A stretch of 37,500 nt of DNA from Lactifluus volemus. Its lineage: Eukaryota; Basidiomycota; Agaricomycetes; Russulales; Russulaceae. Within the stretch, counting starts at the first letter, position 1; each line of letters begins with the position of its first letter. Shown in pieces: positions 22,921 to 33,848 of the stretch. The notes under the pieces are model-generated. The model was not told where the DNA came from. It was given only the letters and a program-made list of their open reading frames with translations, and did no database searches. The DNA is taken from positions 1 through 37,500 of the forward strand of contig WTXI01000311.1 of NCBI GenBank assembly GCA_022376515.1, read 5' to 3'. Position numbers and translations under genes: made by a program.

Positions 22921-22990
22921 TACAATGGACCTTAGTATTAGTACTAGTAGTACAATGGAAGTACAATGGACCTTAGTATTACTACTAGTC
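22921..22990 (+). repeat. 30-bp direct repeat near the 3' end of gene F
   Basis: TACAATGGACCTTAGTATTA occurs at 22921 and 22962, with an extra partial TACAATGGAAG between. Low-complexity 3' flank; no function is suggested. Confidence 0.6.
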
Positions 22991-23002
22991 GTTCAATGAA
23001 CC

Positions 23003-23096
23003 GAGTTTCCGTTTAATTGCAAATAATCCTGTCGCGTGCGCTAGGTTCCTTCATTTCATGGTCAATTTGTTTATAGAACTCGTATTAGGCTTTGGT
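23003..23096 (+). pseudogene. 94-bp fragment of a second Helitron
   Basis: The plus strand here matches the minus strand of the window's own Helitron around 8530-8610 at about 90% identity, and translates without stops to IANNPVACARFLHFMVNLF followed by VLGFG, the Helitron N-terminal/Rep junction. Several differences are synonymous. Homology ends sharply at about 23097, where the LINE 5' leader appears to begin. Confidence 0.8.
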
Positions 23097-23147
23097 ACAC
23101 ACAATACACGCGTAAATTACAGTGAACAACAACACCCACTGAAATCT

Positions 23148-23231
23148 CCCACAATCTCAATGCAATGCGTACGCATATTCAAATTAACTACCCACAATCT
23201 CAATATAATGCGCACGCAATTCAAATAAATA
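23148..23231 (+). repeat. 43-bp tandem repeat in the LINE 5' leader
   Basis: CCCACAATCTCAAT begins units at 23148 and 23191, each continuing with a similar GCGYACGC and ATTCAAATWAA segment. Some LINE families carry tandem leader repeats that act as promoters; here that is only inference. Confidence 0.6.
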
Positions 23232-23300
23232 ACCTGGCAAAGGCCGCAACGATAGCAATGAATATTCCCACACAATGTACGACACACGCACGACATACAC

Positions 23301-26034
23301 ATGGACCTTAATCCAGAACTCCCACCACTTCCAACCCTAACCCTACTCTCAACACAGTTAATCATCCTGCCTGATAAACCTCCCGACCCCTCCATCTCCC
23401 TGCTATTCCCGGAAAACACCCAGTATAGGGTCCCAGAGAACCCATTTAAGGGATCACTCCCCAAAATGCGGAACAAGGAGTATAAGGACACTCTTAAAAA
23501 AGCTTTAGACGACATAAGAGCACCTTTCCTCTTCAACACCGACGAACTGATAGAGTTCGATGGTGCGTGTGTAGATGTAGATATGTCCACCGAAACCTTT
23601 AACGCCGCAATGACCACGGTCATTGCGGCCGTCGAGAGAGGATACTTCTCATCGCGAGACCCCACCCCTCTGGGCCCCCGTGAGTGGGCCCACCTGTCAT
23701 GTGCCTTACTGGCCGCTGTTGGTAGAGGCTACCACCGACAGTACAGCACAGAAAAAGAAAGCACACTTGACAGAGTCCGAGCTAACGTGATTGACCCGGA
23801 CCCACTCCCCGGTAACCCGTCGCTGTTCCATCGCCTGGCTGCCATAGCAGACGATTTGAACACACATATCGGAGTTGACCAGGAGGACTACCAGAACTGG
23901 TACCTCACCCTTAAAAATGAGTTCAACACCAAAGCGACAAAAGCTGCAGCGGCAGATATTGACGAAAAGTGGCTCCAATGGAAAGCCGAACGCCTTGATT
24001 CGCTCACTCGCCAACATGAGTCCGAGATAGCAGCCCAAGCAAGGAGCCGCGGCATAGACTACTTTATCGCAACCGGGCAGAGGCTAGGCCTCCACATCAC
24101 ACGTGGCCCCACCGCCTTGACCACAACCCCCACCCCCACAACGGGCAGGAAACGCACGGTCTCTGGCTCCCGCCCCAGACAAAGTTCGGCAACCCCCCGA
24201 AGAAGAACAGCCGCCCTGACAGTAAGTCGTGCAGCGTCCCCAGACTCACTGGACACTCCACGCAGTAGAACGATCACACCACACGGCCCCACTAGCGGGG
24301 CACACAGGCTACTCGACCCCCCCTCCGACCACCATAAAGCGATCCCCCCTCAGCAAGGGAAGTGAAGGGTAATATGGATCTAGACACGATTGCGGCAGTA
24401 ATCAAGGCAACACTCGGCCCCGCAATCCAGGCGGCAATGGCCCCCTACGCCGCTAAAATCTCTGCGCTTGAAAATAGGGTAAGCCCCAACCCAGCGAACA
24501 ACACAGACACCTGGCACAACACAAGGCCCCCCCCTGCACCCAGAGGAACGGAAGCGAGCATCTGGGCCCCAATGGAACCTGCACAGCACCTAATCACGGG
24601 AAATGACGGTTTCACACCTGTCACTCACAACGGGAAAGGTAGGAAGGCCAAAAACAAAGCCGGTACTGCCGCCCCTGCCCCACCGCCAACCCAGGGTGAA
24701 ACCCCCGCAACTGCTTCTTACACCAGCACAGCAGCCGCCGCAACCAACCTCACTCAACCCCCAGCCCCACCTAGACAGGCGCCCCGCACCCCGACAATCA
24801 CAGAAGTCACAGTCATTAGGTCTGGAGGACTCTTAGACAAAGGACTGGAAGAAAGCATACGGGCACGCCCAGCGGACGCCATCATCCGGGAAGTCAACCT
24901 CAAAATGGCAAAGGCCGTGGCGCTGCCGATCCCCCTAAAGTCAGGACGTTGGAGCATACACCCGCGCAGCAAAGGAAACTTTGTCTACTCCTTCGACGGC
25001 AACATTCCCTTTGACCTAATTACCACTTACGAACACATATTACTCGCGCCATTCCGAGGTTCAGGTAAACTTAGCCCCTCAATGGGCTGGACACGCCTTC
25101 TGGCACATGGCGTCCCAACCTGGGACGACATCGAGTGGGTAATCTTTAGCCCGGAAGCCCTGCTCAGGGAGGTAAAGGCGCTGCCAGGTCTCAAAAAGGC
25201 GCATCTGGCCATGCTGCCGCAGTGGCTAAAACCGGTGGATCGAATCGAGTCCTCCCACTCCACAATCACCTTCGCCATCTCTGACCCAGACGGCACAATC
25301 ACCAGTAAGCTTCTAACAGGAAGGACAGCACTCTTCGGAAAAGAAGTCACCATCCAGAGATGGGTGGACAAACCTGCACTCGTACAGTGCTCTCACTGCC
25401 ACGCCTTAGGTCACACAAAGTCGTCGAAAGGCTGCACGCTCGGAAAGGACTCTGTTAAGTGCTTCATCTGCGGGGGAGCTCACCCTTCAGACGACCACAG
25501 CCAAAAGTGCCCCAGGAAGCACGAGGTTGCTGGTATCTGCGACTGCAACCACTTCAAATGCCTCAACTGCCACAAAAAAGGCCACAACTGTAGAGACACA
25601 CGATGCCCAGCCCGGGACCTCTTCCGCCCCCGCCCAAGCCGCCGAGGTAAAAAGAACAACGGCAAAGGTAACGCGCAAGAGGAAATATCCGTCAACGCCC
25701 AAGTGGGCCCCTCCAATGTAACGTTGGAGGAGATCCTCGACCCAGATGGCGACCTCTACGACCCCCCCCCCTGCCCCTGAATGCAACCGGCCCCCAGATC
25801 AGAACGGCGTTACACAGCAAGGCAATAGCCGCCATGTGTAACCACCAATCCATGGAGGTAGATGGAACTGACCCTGAGGCCTGCCCCATCAATGAGTACG
25901 ACCCTGGGGAGTTCCCCGAGGCCCTAAACGGCAGTACCTTCAAGCTTACGGAGGTAATTAGCACCGCAGCACAAACTAAAGAATACTCCCCCTCGCGCCC
26001 CCACCACGGCGCTGCCCAGCAGTACTTTAACTAA
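23301..26034 (+). pseudogene. LINE ORF1 (Gag-like, three CCHC knuckles), frameshifted
   Basis: Three open pieces in different frames: 23301-24365, 24362-25780 and about 25780-26034. The first has a helical region, then a basic Ser/Pro/Thr-rich stretch. The second contains an N-terminal helix (ATLGPAIQAAMAPYAAKISA), a Pro/Ala-rich linker and near its end three knuckles: CSHCHALGHTKSSKGC, CFICGGAHPSDDHSQKC and CLNCHKKGHNCRDTRC. ORF1 proteins of this type bind the element RNA. The second break is next to a run of nine C at about 25764, an obvious indel site; the first may be an indel or a genuine extra ORF. The final stop TAA (26032-26034) overlaps the ORF2 ATG. Confidence 0.8.
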
Positions 26035-29000
26035 TGGCAGTACACCCGCACATCCTCATATCGTCCGCGAATATGCGCAAATGCAACGTGATTACTCACG
26101 CCCTGCTTAACAGCAATAATAAAACCCACCTGTTACTAATACAGGAACCTTGGTTCGATACGATCGGAACCGCAAGGAAAGACAACGCCTGAGACGGAGT
26201 AGATGTGCTAGGAGGAGTAGCATCCCCAGCATGGGATATCCACTACCCTGGACACGCGGAAGGCAAACGACCAAAAGTCATGGCCTACTCGCACAAACAG
26301 ACGCAGACGGACAACGGCACACACTTCACAGTAGTGCCTCGTTTAGACGTCTGCGCACACCCAACGATTCAAGTCCTCGACCTCGTACTTGACAAAGAAC
26401 AGTGGCGAGTAATCAATTTCTACCATGATATCCGGGATAATACATCGCTCCAAAAACTCCTAGAAATTGACATTGACGCGATCATACCCACCTTAGTGAT
26501 AGGGGACTTCAACACCCACTCGCAAGCCTGGTCCCCCTCCAACACCCCCCGCTCTCAATGGGCTGGCCGCCTAGAAGAATGGGCGGCCACAAACCTACTC
26601 ACGCTTGCTAACAACCCAGGGGAAATCACCCGTAGAGGCGCGAAGCATGAACGGGACTCCGTAATTGACCTAGCCTGGTACAACGAAGCAGCCATTCAGG
26701 CAGCTACTTTCACAGGCTTAACCACAGACTGGGAAGGCAGTTTAGCCTCGGATCACGCTATGCTACACACCCTGGGACACCCACGCGAGGAGTCACTCAA
26801 CCAAACCCCAGAATCGGACCTTGGCTTTGTGATTGACCCGGAAAGAAGGGATGAATGGACCCACGCCTTCACGGTAAAGTCCAAAAAAACAGCTTTCCGA
26901 GTCAACCCAACTGCAGAGGAAATCGAAGACGCGACAGAAGAACTAATGACGGACATAATCCGGACCAATGAGGAGGTTTTCAAGCGACGGAAACCCCCAC
27001 ATCACAGAGCCTCCCCCTGGTGGAACGCAGCCTGCTCGACCGTGACCCAAAACCTACGCAAAGCCCAGACAACCCAGACACGAGGAACAGCACAAGCGAG
27101 ACTCAAAGGTACAGTGCGAATGGCAAAGCGCCAGTGGGCCGATGAGTACATTGAGAAGACCCAACTCTGGGAACTAGCCGCCTGGCGCCACGGTCGAAAG
27201 GTAACCAAGGTTCCGTCGCTGCAAGGACCTAACGGTCTGGTACACACGCACGAGGAGGTCGCAAGCATCCTCTCGCAGCGTTTCTTCCCCCAAACCCCAC
27301 CAAGAGTAGGCCCGGTTTTCGAAGACGACCCCCCCCCACGACCAACAAGAACCCTTCCCCACATAGATAAAGACCTAGTTGGTTCCCTTCTCACGACAAC
27401 AACCAGCAAATCAGCACCGGGACAGTCAGGCCAAACCTGGACCATCCTTAAGTGGGTCTGGGCTTCGGACCCGGAGCGCCTGGTAGATCTCTTTTCAGCG
27501 TGCCTAAGAGCGGGCTACCACCCCCGACCATGGAAAGAGGCAGTAGTATGTGTAATCCCCAAGCCGAACAGAGCTGACTACTCCCGCGCGAAGAACTTCA
27601 GACCTATCTCGCTACTGGAGTGCCTAGGCAAACTCCTGGAGAAAATCGTAGCAAAAATCATCTACAGAGAGATGACCACGCATGAGCTAGTCCCCACTAC
27701 ACAATTCGGAGGACGGAACGCCTCGTCCACCCTAGATGCGGGCCTCACCCTACTCCACGACATCCAAGCAGCACATAAGGCAGGGCTAAGAACAGGACTA
27801 CTCTTGTTCGACATCCAAGGGTACTTCGATAACATTAACCACGAAAGATTAATTCAGATCTTCGCCAACCTGGGCTTCGCACCGGAACTAGTCCACTGGT
27901 GCCGCTCCTTCCTAACGGAACGCACGGTCCGCCTCCGCTTCAACGGCAAATTGTCAGACCCTGTAGAATTCTCGGTGGGAACCCCCCAAGGGTCACCTGT
28001 ATCACCGGTGCTATCGACAATCTACACCTCCCCACTGCTGCACAAAATGCGAAACTGGACCCGCACGTCACTAGGTATGTATGTGGACGACGGGGCCATA
28101 TTCGCATGCGGTCGCAGCTGGGAAAACGTTGAGACCTCCATACGTGAAGGATACGCGACATGCATCGAGTGGCTAACGAGGGCCGGACTCAGTGCAGAAC
28201 CGGAAAAAACGGAACTGATCTACTTCAAAAAGCGAGGGGAAAAAACCGACCCACCCCACCATATCTCCCTCCCCCTCCCGGCCCCCAACACACACTACAG
28301 GGTCACGTCTACGAACACCCTTAGGTACCTGGGTTTCTTCTTTGACAGCCGCCTCTCCTGGTCACATCACGTAGAGGTAATGTGTAACAGAGCGCGAGCA
28401 TCACTAAAGGCCCTACGGCTCCTGGAAAACTCAGTCCGAGGCCTCGACCAGGCGAGATGGAGATTAGCTTATAATGCCATCTGCCTGCCAGTCCTCACAT
28501 ACGGATGTCAACTCTGGTACACGGGCAAGCAAATCACCCTGGTCAAAAAACTCCAAGTGTTACGGCTTGACTAGGGCCGGGTCCCAACTAGGGTTCAGGT
28601 GGTTCTGGTCTCTCCTAAGACCTAGGCTCAGGGTTACCCAAGGTAACGACGCGCAGAGCCCTGTGGTGTTGTAGCACAACCACCAAGCTTCAGTAGCCTT
28701 ATTAGGGCGTGTAAGAGGGAAAGAGAAAGAGGGGGGAGGAGGAGAGGAGAAGTTCTGTCTTTCAGGAGAGGGGAACAAGTCGATTGAGTTTAAAGCCGAA
28801 GCTGGGGTACAAGCTACCAGCTGAGGCCTACTTATACAATGTATGCTAATTGTTCTACCAAACTAGGGTGGACAATAAGCAAGGAGTCAAGACAATAGAA
28901 CGCGAGAACAATAGAGACTTGGAACAATAACACTGGACTAACTGGGACAGACAATAGCGCAATCAGAACAATAGAACAATCAGAACAATGGAGACCATGT

Positions 29001-29279
29001 GGACGGGACGTCATCAGGATGAGTAAGCGGGTTAGGGAAGCATAAGGTCCAACGCGTCCTGCATTCCGTAACACCAAGTAGTCCAGAACGACGCGGTCAA
29101 GCTGATCTCGGGCACCTTTTGGACCACCCCATGCGAACCCCTACACCACCTCCTCAACATCCTCCCTATCGACCTCCGCCTCAAGAAGATACTCTTGAAA
29201 ACCGCCCTCAGACTATACAAAGCCCCGAAAGGAAGCCAGCTACTCATCAGACTGGGCGGTGCGTGGCATGTGCAGACCG
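26034..29279 (+). pseudogene. LINE ORF2: endonuclease and reverse transcriptase, interrupted
   Basis: From the ATG at 26034 the frame shows endonuclease motifs QEPWF, VIGDFNTHSQAW and SDHAML, then RT motifs FRPISLLECLGKLLEKI, FDIQGYFDNI (motif A), GTPQGSPVSPVLS (motif B) and YVDDG (motif C, about 28080), followed by the LRYLGFFFD and TYGCQLW blocks. One in-frame TGA at 26190-26192, codon 53, lies between QEPWF and the next endonuclease block. The solo LTR at 28558-29073 splits the C-terminal region, which resumes at 29074-29279 (KLISGTFWTTP, LPIDLRLKK) and is then cut off by the gypsy LTR. Any RNase H domain is missing. Confidence 0.88.
28558..29073 (-). mobile_element. Solo LTR, family A (516 bp) inside LINE ORF2
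   Basis: Plus strand starts TGTTACGG and ends CCGTAACA, with a perfect CCAAG duplication at 28553-28557 and 29074-29078. Nearly identical to the inverse of 29280-29795. Removing it rejoins the ORF2 reading frame. Transcription sense is minus. Confidence 0.93.
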
Positions 29280-29795
29280 TGTTACGGAATGCAGGACGCG
29301 TCGGACCTTATGCTTTCCTAACCCGCTTACTTATCCTGATGACGTCCCGTCCACATGGTCTCCATTGTTCTGATTGTTCTATTGTTCTGATTGCGCTATT
29401 GTCTGTCCCAGTTAGTCCAGTGTTATTGTTCCGAGTCTCTATTGTTCTCGCGTTCTATTGTCTTGACTCCTTGCTTATTGTCCACCCTAGTTTGGTAGAA
29501 CAATTAGCATACATTGTATAAGTAGGCCTCAGCTGGTAGCTTGTACCCCAGCTTCGGCTTTAACCTGAATCGACTTGTTCCCCTCTCCTGAAAGACAGAA
29601 CTTCTCCTCTCCTCCTCCCCCCTCTTTCTCTTTCCCTCTTACACGCCCTAATAAGGCTACTGAAGCTTGGTGGTTGTGCTACAACACCACAGGGCTCTGC
29701 GCGTCGTTACCTTGGGTAACCCTGAGCCTAGGTCTTAGGAGAGACCAGAACCACCTGAACCCTAGTTGGGACCCGGCCCTAGTCGAGCCGTAACA
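29280..29795 (+). mobile_element. 5' LTR of the gypsy chromovirus, family A
   Basis: 516 bp, from TGTTACGG to CCGTAACA. It lacks a matching 5-bp repeat on its right (left flank GACCG, right AAAGC), as expected for a 5' LTR rather than a solo one. A TATA box at 29517-29524 (TATAAGTA) is followed 33 nt later by AGCTTCGGCTTT (29550-29561), the expected RNA start. The exact complement of this 12-mer lies directly after the LTR. With 28558-29073 it forms a large inverted repeat around 206 bp of LINE sequence. Confidence 0.88.
29517..29524 (+). promoter_or_regulatory. TATA box of the gypsy 5' LTR
   Basis: TATAAGTA, 33 nt before the inferred first transcribed base. The same sequence context is kept in the two family-A solo LTRs. 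Confidence 0.6.
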
Positions 29796-29807
29796 AAAGC
29801 CGAAGCT
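29796..29807 (+). promoter_or_regulatory. Self-priming primer binding site of the gypsy element
   Basis: AAAGCCGAAGCT begins at the first base after the LTR and is the exact reverse complement of 29550-29561 in the R region. Tf1/sushi-type chrom-oviruses are known to prime reverse transcription with the 5' end of their own RNA folded onto such a site, instead of a tRNA. Confidence 0.8.
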
Positions 29808-29821
29808 CTTACCACCAGTGT

Positions 29822-31805
29822 ATGTCCACCTGGGACTACCTACAACGACCCGACTACATCCGGATCAAAGAATTGTTGATCGACGCACACCTGAACAAGA
29901 ACACTGCCGTACGAGCGTACTATCAGTCAAGAGGATTGGAAAGGTGGTGCTGGAAAGAAGCACTCATCTCCTGTTCACACACGATCGAGCACCTAGAACA
30001 AATAGTAGGCGCAGGAACAGAGTTGTTCCAATCTGAACAAGGAAACACGTTGATCCTCTATCTACCGGGGGATCACATTGCCTTCCATACGCAAGGCTGG
30101 ACAGGAATAACGACGGGTCTTTGATCGTTGTCTGGGATACAAACGAAGACGACCTAGGAACTAGAGTCATTCCCAGAGAGGACGACGACCTAACTATCGA
30201 ACAGAAAGGAAGCATCAGATTCTTAGAAGACAGAAGACAGACGCACCAATTATACCAGAAACCGACAACCTATCACTCCTACCACGAAGAAGCAGGATCA
30301 AGGACCAAGTACAGATCACCCTGCGAATTCATCAACAACTGGTGGTACAACATCTATTGGTCAAATAGCGAGTACTGGACCGATCCCACCATGAAGTTCA
30401 CCAAATACGATTACATCCTCAACGAACTAGAGCTCCCCACTTCCATGCAATCGTCAGAAGCCAGTGAAGACGAGAGCGAAGACGGAGATGGGACAATGTC
30501 CCCCCGACAAGACTCAGCAGGAGCAGACTCCTCCTCTGACAGCGGCCAAACCAGAGAGGCCCCACCTACACAAGAAAATGAAGAACCCAGATTGATCACA
30601 CCGGTCACTCCCATAGACCACGCCATGGGTGCCCTTAGCATCACCTCACCAACCCCCATGTTTACCCGCTCAGCAACTATGACACAGCCAGCCCAAACCA
30701 CGGCAATGGCAGGACCAAGCCAGGGTGGTGGTGGTGGTGGCGGTGGAGGTGGTGGTGGTGGTGGTGGTGGCGGTGGTGGCGGTGGAGGCGGGGTGGAGGC
30801 GCCGCAGCCGCAGCAGTTGGGGCCCAACCGGTTGCTCCTCCCAGGAACGGGCTGAAAGGAATACTGCCTACGCCATTTAAAGGAGAAAAAGGCCTTTACG
30901 ATGTCTTCAAAACCGAATGGCGCATGTATAAAGCCATCAATCGAAACCATGATGACATGCTAATCCCCTACAATCGCGTCATGATGATGCTAGGAATGGT
31001 CAAGGGACCACTAGTGTCGGCATGGGTACAAGACTACCTGGACACCATTGAGCAGGAAGTGGTCCAGCATGGAGAAAACGCAGAAATTCTGTGGACCAAC
31101 TTCGAGGATGCCTTAGACGATGCCTTCAAAGACACCAATGAAGAAGATGATGCAATCATGAGGCTAGAACACCTGGAAATGAAGAAAGGAAACTTGGCCC
31201 AGTATACAGCTGAGTTCAACCGCCTTAGGAAGAAGGCAGGGTGGGACGCCGACAGCAACGGTACCATTAGAATGTACAAAAGGGGACTGGACCTAGGACT
31301 CCTCACCAGCATGCTCAAACAAGTAGGGGCGAACCCGAACACCCTGAGGGGCTGGCAAGAGTTGGCCACACAACACCATGACGCTTACCAACAATTAAAG
31401 CACGAAATCAGCTTCAGGAAGGACGTTCCCCGATGGGCCAGCCAACTCATGGCCAAGAAGAAAGATACCCCTCCTCAGAAGGACCCTTGGGCCATGGACA
31501 TTGATGTCACTAGAACCGACTCAGCAAAGGCGGACGAGAAGCAAAGGCTGAGGAGGGAGGGGCGGTGTTTCTTCTGCAAAGAACAAGGACACCTCTCCAG
31601 GGATTGCCCTAAAAAGAAAGGACAAAACAATCCCAAACCGCCACAGCAGCCCAGGGCTAGAGCCAACAAGAAAGAGGATGACGAAACCACGCAAGTCGGT
31701 GACGACAAAGATCCCATCCAGATGCTCAGGAGCATCAGGGCCAAGATTGGAAAAGGAGCCTTCAACGGTGCCTTGGATGGGCTGGTGGAAGAAGAGGATT
31801 TTTGA
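29822..31805 (+). pseudogene. Gypsy Gag with an extra N-terminal domain, frameshifted
   Basis: Open pieces 29822-30124, 30121-30855 and about 30830-31805. The N-terminal 230 or so residues (MSTWDYLQRPDYIRIKEL to EFINNWWYNIYW) form a globular domain that typical gypsy Gag lacks. Next is an acidic, Ser-rich linker and a polyglycine tract coded by a GGT/GGC microsatellite (about 30724-30795), where one extra base changes the frame. The capsid-like helical part follows (TEWRMYKAINRNHDDM, LEMKKGNLAQYTAEFNRLRK), then the knuckle CFFCKEQGHLSRDC. A further 1-nt shift lies near 30100. Gag stops at 31803-31805; Pol lies in the -1 frame and overlaps it at a U-rich site ATTTTTG, compatible with programmed frameshifting. 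Confidence 0.8.
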
Positions 31806-33847
31806 ACGGCTCGACCCGTGCAGCCTGGGTGCGAGCCCGTCTTACTCAAATATGTCGTATCTCGAGAACCAATACACTGGACATTCCCCTGTCGTTCACG
31901 AGCGCGACCAAGATGGCTGCCGAAAAGGCACTACTTGATAGTGGTGCCACAGAAAATTTCATTGACCCAAGGATGGTGGAAAAACTAGGTCTGGGATCAA
32001 TAGACCTCCAAGAGCCACGAACGGTGTTCAACGTGGATGGAACGGAAAATCAAGATGGGAAGATCACCAGTTACTGCCTCCTCAATATCCTGCAAGGACG
32101 AAAAGAAGCGGCGCAAGTCTTCTTTATTACAAACTTAGGCGAGGATCGAATCATCTTGGGATATCCTTGGTTACGAGAGTTCGACCCTCAAATTAATTGG
32201 AAGGATGGGAAGATCCGTGGACCACCGATCAAGCTCTCCACCACGGGGCGAAGCTGGAAGTTGAAGTGGGCAGCACGAAGGACGAAAGCGTGCAAGACAA
32301 GTTTTAGCCAACAATGGGCGCAACGCGAAGGGAAAGGGCAAAGCAAGGTGGCAGTCCCAGAACAGTTCCAGAAATACGCCAAAGTTTTCTCCGAAGAAGA
32401 AGCAAAGCGCTTCCCCCCTTCGCGACCTGAGGACCTTATTATCACGCTACTGCCAGACGCCCCAAAGACCATCAATTGCAAGACATACAAATTAACGGCA
32501 GAGGAAACCGAATCCATGCGAACGTTTCTCACCGAACAACAGGCGAAGGGTTACATCACGAGGTCGAAGTCGTCATGGTCCAGCCCCTTCTTCTACATCA
32601 AAAAGCAGGACGGGAAACTGAGGCCAGTCTATGACTACAGAAAGGTGAATGAATGGACGGTTAAGGATGTGTACCCCCTCCCCCGCATCGACACTATCTT
32701 CGACCAGATGGGGGACGCCAAGCTCATGTCCAAATTCGACATTAGAGACGGGTATTATAACATCAGAATTCACCCCGATAGCCAGTGGATCACGGCAGTC
32801 AAAACAGACGAAGGTTTATTCGAAGCTAAAGTCATGCCCTTTGGACTATGCAATGCGCCAGCCGCCTTCCAGCGGATGGCAGACCGCATCTTTGCCGATT
32901 TGAAAAAGAAATACCCCCGTTGGGTTCACTGGTACCTGGACAATTTCCTCATCGTAACCCCTGACGACCCAGAACTGCATGACCAGATCACCAAGGAGTA
33001 CCTAGAGATCTTGGAAAGGGAGTCGCTCTTCCTGAAACCAGAAAAATGTCAGTTTGCCAGAAAGGAGATAGAGTTTCTGGGATATGTCATCGACCAGGGC
33101 ACCATCCGCATCGACCCAAGCAAGAAGCACGGTTTGGCGGACTGGCCTCGACAACTGAAATCAGTGCGGGAGGTCCGCAGCACGCTTGGGGTCTTGGGCT
33201 ATCAACGGCAGTTCATCCCAGGATTCGCGAACGTGGCTAGGCCCCTAACCAACCTATTAAAGAAGGCAACTAAGTTCGAATGGACGGAAGAGTGTACAAA
33301 GGCAGTGGACCAATTAATTGAAGCAGTCACTAGCGATCCGGTCCTGCAGCGGCCTAATCTGGCCGAGCCATTCGTACTGGAGGTCGACGCATCGCAGTAC
33401 GCTAGTGGGGCAATCCTCCACCAACCAGACAAAGACCAGAAGTTGCGCCCAGTAGGCTACTATTCGCGAACATTCAACCAGGCTGAAAGAAACTACGACA
33501 TTCACGACCGGGAACTATTGGCAATGATCCGAGGGTTGGAACACTGGCGACACCTCCTGCTAAGTTCCCCACATGTCATTACAGTTGTCAGCGACCACGC
33601 AAACCTCCAGTACTATTGGGAGGCCCACAAAATTAGCAGACGAGTGGCACGCTACATCCCAAAGATGGCGGCGTACAACATGAGGATCGTGCACCGACCT
33701 GGAAAAACTAACAAAGCGGATCCATTGTCACGACGACCGGGGTGTGATCAGGGGGAGAACGATCACGAGGATGTACTGGTCCTACCCCCAGAACTTTTTG
33801 TGCGCCTCTTTACCGAAGAGCAATCGCTAGAGCAGGAAGTGGAATGA
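31802..33847 (+). pseudogene. Gypsy Pol: protease, reverse transcriptase, RNase H
   Basis: Protease active site LLDSGATENFID at about 31930-31965. RT has PVYDYRKVNEWTVKDVYPLP, SKFDIRDGYYNIRI and MPFGLCNAPAAFQRM, but the catalytic box reads YLDNFLIV (32933-32953) instead of YxDD: codon AAT at 32942-32944 replaces the second aspartate. RNase H shows VLEVDASQYASG, HDRELLAMI, VSDHANL and ADPLSRRP. The frame stops with TGA at 33845-33847, inside the target duplication of the next LTR. Translation through that codon would continue in frame into the integrase after removal of the LTR. Confidence 0.88.
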
Positions 33848-33848
33848 G

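Larger units (their letters stand above)
23097..29279 (+). mobile_element. Non-LTR (LINE) retrotransposon, 3'-truncated
   Basis: A two-ORF element: ORF1 23301-26034 with CCHC knuckles, and ORF2 26034-29279 with APE-type endonuclease and reverse transcriptase, interrupted by a solo LTR at 28558-29073. The 5' leader (23097-23300) contains a 43-bp direct repeat (23148 and 23191). The 3' end is lost at 29279 where the gypsy 5' LTR begins. Architecture suggests the Tad/R1/jockey-like group; clade assignment needs a tree. Confidence 0.85.

Noticed and set aside
29275..29800. A third solo LTR at 29280-29795
   Set aside because: The flanks GACCG and AAAGC do not match, and a self-complementary PBS plus Gag follow directly, so it is the 5' LTR of a longer element.
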